A DNA stretch of 64,000 nucleotides. Source: an uncultured Bacilli bacterium (GTDB lineage: Bacteria; Bacillota_I; Bacilli_A; RF39; UBA660). Under the pieces are notes generated by a model, which was not told the DNA's origin, ran no database searches, and was given only the letters and a program-made list of their open reading frames with translations. The stretch's first letter is position 1. Every line of letters begins with the position of its first letter. Location of the stretch: positions 62,001 through 126,000 of the forward strand of contig CAJTLN010000001.1 of assembly GCA_910577505.1 (NCBI GenBank), in the 5' to 3' direction. A program made the translations under genes and the position numbers. This document shows positions 58,819-64,000 of this stretch, one piece after another.

Positions 58819-59839
58819 ACTTTAAAAGAATATCCTCATTATCCACCCAACTACCATTTAAATTACCATTAGGATGAAACACCATTTCATAAACAGTATC
58901 TTTATTATTCCCTTTTTCTTCAGTTTGAACTTTTAAATCAGCAGATTCACTACATACTCTGACATTATGATAATCATACATTTCTACATAATAGTAATAT
59001 CCAAGTAAATTTTGATATGGAACAAAGCTAGGATCTTTATCTACTTCTTTCCATACATCATTTAATTTAACCTTATTTCTCTCATTGTAATCCATCTTCT
59101 CTTTATTACACATCGTCTTATCATCATAATCCATTAATTCTCTAAAAATAATATTATCAATTCCTAACTTTTCATAGAATTCAATATATTTAGCCATCCC
59201 ATCAACATCATGAATACCATCTTTTAAAAGCAAACAACTAAGTCTTGGTCTTAGACCTCTTTCCAAAGCATATGGAATAATCTTAGCTAAATCTTCATTA
59301 CTACAATAGCCTTTACTATATCTCATTATCTTTTTATTAATGTCTTCATCAAAATGAGTCTTACTAATATTCAAATGATCAAATTTATGCTCAATTAATA
59401 AATCTAAATTAGTTTTATCACCATCTACTTTTTTTAATAATGCACTACCATTAGTTGTTATAGTTCTTTTACGAATATTATGTTTATCTACTAATTCGAT
59501 AATTCTTTTAAATCTAGGAGATAACGTAGGTTCTCCACCAGTAATAGAAACACTAACATTAAGTGGAGCTACATATGATAGAACTTCATCTAATCTTCTA
59601 AAATACTCTTCATCATCTTCTATTTTAGGTTTCTTATAAGCCATTGCAATATTCTCATATCTTAATTGCGCAACACAAAACTTACAATCAGCATTACAAT
59701 AATCATCAACAAATATAGAAAAATTAACATTGCCATAAACTTTCTTTTTCTTACCATCAAAGTCAAAATCAATTAACTTCTTTTCATTTATATTAAAATC
59801 TTGTTGACGTGTATATCTAATCTTCTCAAATTCACTCAT
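58796..59839 (-). CDS. Radical SAM protein
   Basis: 347 residues. NFSIFVDDYCNADCKFCVAQ has the CxxxCxxC motif, and VSVSITGGEPTLSPRFKRII has the GGEP motif that binds SAM. The core resembles MoaA-type radical SAM domains. Near the end, RVCSESADLKVQ and VFHPNGNLNGSW form a module that is also seen in the next upstream gene. No SPASM or second Cys-rich cluster is evident. It overlaps its neighbours by 8 and 23 bases. The substrate is unknown. Confidence 0.9.
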   Translation of the reverse strand: MSEFEKIRYTRQQDFNINEKKLIDFDFDGKKKKVYGNVNFSIFVDDYCNADCKFCVAQLRYENIAMAYKKPKIEDDEEYFRRLDEVLSYVAPLNVSVSITGGEPTLSPRFKRIIELVDKHNIRKRTITTNGSALLKKVDGDKTNLDLLIEHKFDHLNISKTHFDEDINKKIMRYSKGYCSNEDLAKIIPYALERGLRPRLSCLLLKDGIHDVDGMAKYIEFYEKLGIDNIIFRELMDYDDKTMCNKEKMDYNERNKVKLNDVWKEVDKDPSFVPYQNLLGYYYYVEMYDYHNVRVCSESADLKVQTEEKGNNKDTVYEMVFHPNGNLNGSWVDNEDILLKYEKKAVK

Positions 59840-60800
59840 AATCTCTCATCTCCATTAACGTTTCATTATCAAATCCATTATCTAATTTGCCATCTGGATA
59901 AATAACAAATTCTCTAATAACTTTTTTATCCATTGTTCCCTTTTCCTTATAACACTTAACTACATAATCTTTATAATTATAAACTTTAACAGTATAATAA
60001 AGTCCTTCCATTACTCTTATTAATTCAAATTCTTCACTTTTTTCTATTTCTTCAAATACATCATCAATATTAACGTATTCATCCTTTTTATATGGTAATG
60101 GAATTAACTCTCTAAACATAACTGTTTTAATACCTAAATTATTATAAAATTCCTTGTAATTTAAAATATCATCCAAATTCTTAACACCATCTTTTAATAA
60201 ATTACAAGATAATCTTATTTCAATATTATTTGCATCTGCATAGGTAGAAATAACTTTCAAATCCTTATTTCTAGATTCATCTTTACTTATTTTCATTAGT
60301 TTAGAATTATCTTCATCATTAATCGCCATTCTTGAAATATTAACATTATTTAAAACATTATTTTCTAACATATATTGAATAATATATTTGCCCTCATATC
60401 TATCTAACAAATGACTTCCATTAGTAGAAAATGTCCTTATCTTATAACCCTTTTCTTTAATCATTTTTAAAATAGGAACTAATCTTTTACTAATAGTTGG
60501 TTCTCCACCAGTAATTGTTATCCATGGTTTTATTTCTTTAAACATATCTAGATAATAACTTAACATTTCATAATATTTTTTATCATCCAACTCTTTAGCT
60601 TTAATACATCTATTTTCTAACCTATTCATACAAAATGAACAAGATGCATTACATTTTTTGGTAACATAAAGTGAAATCTGTGCATCACTATAATATTTGT
60701 AAGTTTTATTATCTATTTCTATCTCATCTATTTTATATACTTCAACGTTACTTGTTTCTTTTCTCATCTCATTTCTTGGTGTAAATTTAATAGTATTCAT
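59832..60800 (-). CDS. Radical SAM protein, paralogue of the next gene
   Basis: 322 residues. QISLYVTKKCNASCSFCMNR carries the CxxxCxxC motif, and PWITITGGEPTISKRLVPIL the GGEP motif. FREL near residue 230 and FVIYPDGKLDNGF at the C-terminus mirror IIFREL and VFHPNGNLNGSW of the downstream gene, so the two are tandem paralogues. They may act as a pair on one substrate. The ATG at 60800 is two bases after the first radical SAM gene of the operon. Confidence 0.9.
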   Translation of the reverse strand: MNTIKFTPRNEMRKETSNVEVYKIDEIEIDNKTYKYYSDAQISLYVTKKCNASCSFCMNRLENRCIKAKELDDKKYYEMLSYYLDMFKEIKPWITITGGEPTISKRLVPILKMIKEKGYKIRTFSTNGSHLLDRYEGKYIIQYMLENNVLNNVNISRMAINDEDNSKLMKISKDESRNKDLKVISTYADANNIEIRLSCNLLKDGVKNLDDILNYKEFYNNLGIKTVMFRELIPLPYKKDEYVNIDDVFEEIEKSEEFELIRVMEGLYYTVKVYNYKDYVVKCYKEKGTMDKKVIREFVIYPDGKLDNGFDNETLMEMRDYE

Positions 60801-60802
60801 AA

Positions 60803-61480
60803 TTATTTTAATGTCCTCTCATAGTCACTTCTAGCAATTAAATCTTTTCCAAAACAAGTACCATCACAAGCATATATAAACCAATCATCAATATTTTGTA
60901 CTATAACAGGTTTATCATATTCTGTTTCTTCTTCATATTTTCCATAACTTTGTAAATAAAATATATTTGAAATATTTTCAAGTCCCATTTCATAAATCAT
61001 ATCTTTTATATGTTCATCTTCATGTCTAAGTCTAACATTAAGTAATATATCTACTCCTTCAATAAACTCTATAGCCAAGACTTCATCTTTTATCTTGTTT
61101 AAACTTTCATTATCTATTTTATATAACCAATAATTAAAACTCACCTTTATAACAACCGGAATATCATAACATTTATGAAATTCAACTATTCTTTTTAAAT
61201 GCTTGCCCAGTAATATTCCATTTGTTAAAATAATTATCTTAGTACATCTTCCTGTACTTCTTGCATACTCCATAAATAAATACATATCTTTATGCAACAA
61301 TGGTTCTCCACCTTCTAATTGCAATTCAAAAGGTAAATCTTTAGAGTCTACAATACTTTTAAAAGTATTAAAATCCATAAAAGTATGTTTACTAGAATCC
61401 GACCACATACAACAAAATTCACAATTAGCATTACAATTATTTGTAATATTTATATATTGTCTAACTTTATTAACTTCCAT
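60803..61480 (-). CDS. Short radical SAM protein
   Basis: 225 residues. YINITNNCNANCEFCCMWS carries CxxxCxxC with an extra adjacent Cys, and FELQLEGGEPLLHKDMYLFM carries GGEP. The protein is shorter than the two following radical SAM proteins and lacks their C-terminal module. It ends with YACDGTCFGKDLIARS, where two Cys could bind a second cluster. The ATG at 61480 follows GAGGAGAAT; the in-frame extension to 61522 overlaps nadD. It directly follows nadD. Confidence 0.9.
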   Translation of the reverse strand: MEVNKVRQYINITNNCNANCEFCCMWSDSSKHTFMDFNTFKSIVDSKDLPFELQLEGGEPLLHKDMYLFMEYARSTGRCTKIIILTNGILLGKHLKRIVEFHKCYDIPVVIKVSFNYWLYKIDNESLNKIKDEVLAIEFIEGVDILLNVRLRHEDEHIKDMIYEMGLENISNIFYLQSYGKYEEETEYDKPVIVQNIDDWFIYACDGTCFGKDLIARSDYERTLK

Positions 61481-62060
61481 ATAGATTCTCCTCGTGTATA
61501 TATTCAATAACATCTTTATCAAGATATTTTTTTAAATCTTCGTAATTACCTTTTTTAATTAGCTCTCTAATTTCAGTAGAAGACACATCACGTGGGTTAA
61601 CAGGAGCTACTACGATATTATTTTTATATTCTTTAAACTGTTCTAATAATTCACTAATATCATTAGTACTTCTATCAATAACTAGTATTTTATAGTTCTT
61701 TAAGATTTCCACTCCATTTTTCCATTTATCAATATAACTTAGATTATCAGTACCACAGATAAAATATATTTCGTCATTTGGATATTCTTCTTTAAAGTGA
61801 GCAAGTGTCTCACAAGTATAAACAACATGATCTTTTAATTCATAATCACTAACGTCAAATCTTTCATCTTTATCAGTAATAAGTTTAATCATTTCATAAC
61901 GTTTTTGATCATCAACTAAATTAGATTTATATTTATATTGTCCGCCAGTAGGAACATAAACAACTTTATCAACAACATGTTTATCAACTAATTCTTTAGC
62001 TATATCTTCATGCATTTTATGTGGTGGATTAAAGCTTCCTCCAAAAACTCCTATTTTCAT
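61470..62060 (-). CDS. nadD: Nicotinate-nucleotide adenylyltransferase
   Basis: Transfers AMP to nicotinate mononucleotide, giving deamido-NAD. The 196-residue protein shows IGVFGGSFNPPHKMHEDIA (nucleotide-binding HxxH type motif), FICGTDNLSYIDKW and the C-terminal DVSSTEIRELIKKG. These are the NadD signatures. The ATG at 62060 follows AAAGGAGAA. First gene of the eight-gene operon; its promoter carries a candidate NAD-regulon operator. Confidence 0.93.
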   Translation of the reverse strand: MKIGVFGGSFNPPHKMHEDIAKELVDKHVVDKVVYVPTGGQYKYKSNLVDDQKRYEMIKLITDKDERFDVSDYELKDHVVYTCETLAHFKEEYPNDEIYFICGTDNLSYIDKWKNGVEILKNYKILVIDRSTNDISELLEQFKEYKNNIVVAPVNPRDVSSTEIRELIKKGNYEDLKKYLDKDVIEYIHEENLYGS

Positions 62061-62078
62061 AATATATTCTCCTTTTTC

Positions 62079-62162
62079 TTTTTAACTTTATATTAATATC
62101 AACTTTCAAAAAAATTATTTCTTTGTTATTAACATTATATTAAAAAGTGTCATATAAGTCAA
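62079..62162 (-). promoter_or_regulatory. nadD promoter with paired palindromic operator
   Basis: TTGACT (62157-62162) and TATAAT (62134-62139) on the minus strand are 17 bases apart. A 22-base block, 62122-62143, is identical to 63754-63775 in the prs-operon promoter. GTTATTAA-N7-TTAAAAAG is centred at 62136, and a second, weaker TTTAA-N7-TTAATAT lies about 47 bases downstream (centre 62089). Confidence 0.72.
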
Positions 62163-62190
62163 TATGTTTTTAACAAAAAATTAAAAACTA

Positions 62191-63267
62191 TTATTTATTC
62201 TTTTTCTTATTAATTTTATCTATTATTTTCTTTTTACCATTCCATAAGGGCTCGATATCTTTTTTCTTATTAAAAGTATCAATAATTAAAGCAATATACT
62301 GAGAACAATTAACATCAACATACCATTTATTATTTTTAATCTCATTTGGTACATAAGACAAATTGGTAGAATATAATTTATCAAATAATCCTTTTTCATA
62401 AGCTTCATTAAACTTTTCAGTTCCTTCAGTAAATAATGCAAATGGCGCAATTAAATAAATCTTTCTAGCACCTCTACTTCTTAAATTTTCAGCAACATCT
62501 ATCATAGAACCACCACTGGCAATCATATCATCTACAACAATTACATCTTTTCCCTTAGGATCTGCTCCCATATACATATGCTCTACTATTGGATTTTTTC
62601 CATTAACAACTTTGCTTAAATCTCTTCTTTTATAAAAAACTCCTACGTCACATCCTAACATATCAGCATAATATCTAGCTCTTTCCATAGCTCCCATATC
62701 AGGACTTATAACTAACATATCATTAATATCCTCGTTATCTATTAATTCCTCTAATATTCTATGAGTAGGATAAAAATTTTCAAATGGTAATCTAGGTATT
62801 GCATTACATATACTTGGATCATGCGCATCAAAAGTAATGATGTTATCTACACCGATTCTTTCAAGTTCTTGTAGCGCAATAGCACAATCAAGCGACTCAT
62901 TACCTCTTCTTTTATGCTGTCTTGATTCATATAAAAGTGGCATTATAACATTTATTTTAGAAGCATGACCAGAAGTTGCTGCTATAACTCTTTTTATATC
63001 TTCAAAATGTTCATCTGGTGACATATAATGATCTCTACCATGCATTTTATAACTAATACCATAATTACCTACATCACTAATTATATAAAGATCATCACCA
63101 TTAACAGTATCTTCGATTTTTACTTTTCCTTCACCATTACTAAATCTATCTGCTTTAGTTAGTACTACATAATCTTTCTCTGTCTTATTTATTTTCTTCA
63201 AACATTCATTTACTTCATTACCTAATTCTTTAATGTTATTCATTACAACTAGTTTTAACTTACTCAT
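62191..63267 (-). CDS. prs: Ribose-phosphate pyrophosphokinase
   Basis: Makes PRPP from ribose 5-phosphate and ATP for nucleotide and NAD synthesis. The 358-residue protein shows SRQHKRRGNESLDCA, FDAHDP, and VIVVDDMIASGGSMIDVAENL, the PRPP-binding motif. It is longer than usual Prs proteins (about 315 residues) with extra residues in the N-terminal half and a Lys-rich tail. It may be a class distinct from the housekeeping enzyme. It follows the 136-residue gene by 11 bases, and so shares its promoter and operator. Confidence 0.93.
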   Translation of the reverse strand: MSKLKLVVMNNIKELGNEVNECLKKINKTEKDYVVLTKADRFSNGEGKVKIEDTVNGDDLYIISDVGNYGISYKMHGRDHYMSPDEHFEDIKRVIAATSGHASKINVIMPLLYESRQHKRRGNESLDCAIALQELERIGVDNIITFDAHDPSICNAIPRLPFENFYPTHRILEELIDNEDINDMLVISPDMGAMERARYYADMLGCDVGVFYKRRDLSKVVNGKNPIVEHMYMGADPKGKDVIVVDDMIASGGSMIDVAENLRSRGARKIYLIAPFALFTEGTEKFNEAYEKGLFDKLYSTNLSYVPNEIKNNKWYVDVNCSQYIALIIDTFNKKKDIEPLWNGKKKIIDKINKKKNK

Positions 63268-63278
63268 ATAAATCTCTC

Positions 63279-63689
63279 CTATCCTATTCTTTTATCTAGT
63301 TTTACACCCTTATTCTTTTCTAAATTAACAGTAATTCCATTAAAATATGCTGTTTCCACTTGGTGTTCCATCATCCCATATCCTTCCCAACGTGATGATA
63401 AACCATCTTCAATATTAATACCTTTTACATCAAATTCATATAATGAAAATAATGCTTTTAGATTTTTACTTAAATCTTCTTTAGATAAATTGTAAGATAC
63501 TTCTTTATTCATTCCTGCAATCGCCATAGTTTCTGTTACTTTAATAGTAGTTTGACATCCCTTTGTTTCATATAAACCAAATGTACCAGCTTTTGCAGTA
63601 ATACTTACTTTAACTTTTCTTCCTTCCAATTTTTCATAATATTCTTCTAATAATTTTATTGTTTCTTGTTTACTAAATTTTGTTTCCAT
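63279..63689 (-). CDS. Hypothetical protein upstream of prs
   Basis: Unrecognised 136-residue soluble protein, alpha/beta. It starts METKFSKQETIKLLEEYYEK and has strands such as VKVSITAKAGTF and QTTIKVTETMAIAGM. The ATG at 63689 follows AGGGGGAAAAGG; the in-frame extension to 63794 covers the promoter. It is the first gene of the prs operon under a palindromic operator, so a role near PRPP or NAD is likely. There is no Cys pair or known domain. Confidence 0.72.
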   Translation of the reverse strand: METKFSKQETIKLLEEYYEKLEGRKVKVSITAKAGTFGLYETKGCQTTIKVTETMAIAGMNKEVSYNLSKEDLSKNLKALFSLYEFDVKGINIEDGLSSRWEGYGMMEHQVETAYFNGITVNLEKNKGVKLDKRIG

Positions 63690-63710
63690 AACCTTTTCCC
63701 CCTTTCTACA

Positions 63711-63794
63711 TATTAACATTTTATTAATATCACAAACAAAAATAAAATTTCTTTTTGTTATTAACATTATATTAATAACATTGCGATTTGTCAA
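63711..63794 (-). promoter_or_regulatory. prs-operon promoter with paired palindromic operator
   Basis: TTGACA (63789-63794) and TATAAT (63766-63771) on the minus strand are 17 bases apart. TGTTATTAA-N7-TTAATAACA (63756-63780) is a perfect palindrome that covers the -10 box. A second, shorter palindrome TATTAA-N7-TTAATA is centred at 63720, 48 bases away. The whole region aligns with the nadD promoter. Confidence 0.75.
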
Positions 63795-63826
63795 CTACTT
63801 TTTAACAAATAATTAAAAACAATTAT

Positions 63827-63857
63827 AAAAAAAGAAGTTTAGTCTATGTTAAACTCC
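63827..63857 (-). terminator. Terminator of the gene cut by the right edge
   Basis: GAAGTTTA (63834-63841) and TAAACTCC (63850-63857) form the stem with one mismatch, followed by a long T-run on the minus strand. Confidence 0.78.
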
Positions 63858-63862
63858 TATTT

Positions 63863-64000
63863 TTAATAACTTTTAGTTAATGTTGGACCTTCTGCATACT
63901 CTATATTAGTATCATTATAACTTTGAGTAACAGCTTCTTCATTTTTTAATTCTTCATCACAATCTGGCCCATCTTCATAATCTAATTCTAAATTATTTTC
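63863..64000 (-). CDS. C-terminal end of an unknown protein (runs off window)
   Basis: An open minus-strand frame enters from base 64000 and ends at TAA 63863-63865. The 45 visible residues are very acidic (YEDGPDCDEELKNEEAVTQS, then IEYAEGPTLTKSY) and look like a disordered tail. A terminator directly follows. The gene identity cannot be told. Confidence 0.65.
   Translation of the reverse strand, partial: ENNLELDYEDGPDCDEELKNEEAVTQSYNDTNIEYAEGPTLTKSY

Noticed and set aside
1..64000. Mycoplasma-type genetic code (UGA = Trp)
   Set aside because: tRNA-Trp has a CCA anticodon, Trp codons are TGG and several genes end with TGA.

Overview
The window is a very AT-rich, gene-dense bacterial chromosome segment with mostly minus-strand genes. 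Strong Shine-Dalgarno sites (GGAGG, AGGTGA), sigma-A type promoters, a T-box, a CIRCE element and a Nudix regulator all point to a Bacillota relative. TGA is used as a stop and the tRNA-Trp anticodon is CCA, so this is the standard code and not that of Mycoplasma. The gene set (DUF5684, TSCPD and SH3-like proteins, DHH phosphoesterase, many small HAD/GNAT proteins) suggests a small-genome gut Bacilli lineage such as RF39; that placement is inference.

Layout. 1-12.2 kb is mostly housekeeping: lysS (cut by the window edge) under a lysine T-box, two paralogous unknown genes, typA, two cell-envelope-type unknowns, a DUF308-like membrane protein, gmk, an ASCH protein, ybaK and a divergent def. 12.3-20.6 kb is an Rhs island: a phage-tail-collar-like gene, a 2058-residue Rhs/YD-repeat protein ending in a GIY-YIG-like nuclease domain, a probable immunity gene, and a frameshifted displaced Rhs core fragment. 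Upstream of it lie an array of short hairpins and a possible small RNA. 20.6-35.9 kb carries an XRE regulator, htpG with CIRCE, a transglutaminase-like protein, fucO with a divergent TetR regulator, small membrane and lipoprotein genes, an MFS/SH3 operon with an unlisted 55-residue protein, and an aminotransferase-GNAT fusion. 36-50 kb is an accessory collection of GNATs, HAD phosphatases, P-loop kinases, CYTH and PPC proteins. It also holds a cysteine synthase gene preceded by a 22-residue leader peptide with four consecutive Cys codons and a strong terminator, and tRNA-Trp with a decayed copy beside it.

50.4-64 kb is dominated by NAD metabolism. An NrtR-like degenerate Nudix regulator is followed by a divergently arranged acyl-CoA ligase/TetR pair with overlapping operators. 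Then comes an eight-gene minus-strand operon: nadD, three radical SAM genes, a P-loop kinase, a MiaB-like radical SAM gene, pncC and nadK. Next to it is a second operon, a 136-residue unknown gene plus prs. The promoters of these two operons share a 22-base identical block and paired AT-rich palindromes. A 16/17 match to part of the same block covers the start codon of the NrtR-like gene. This suggests one NAD/PRPP regulon that includes four uncharacterised radical SAM enzymes.

The strongest candidates for undescribed biology are the Cys-codon attenuator of cysK, the NAD/radical-SAM operon with its shared operator, and the Rhs island.
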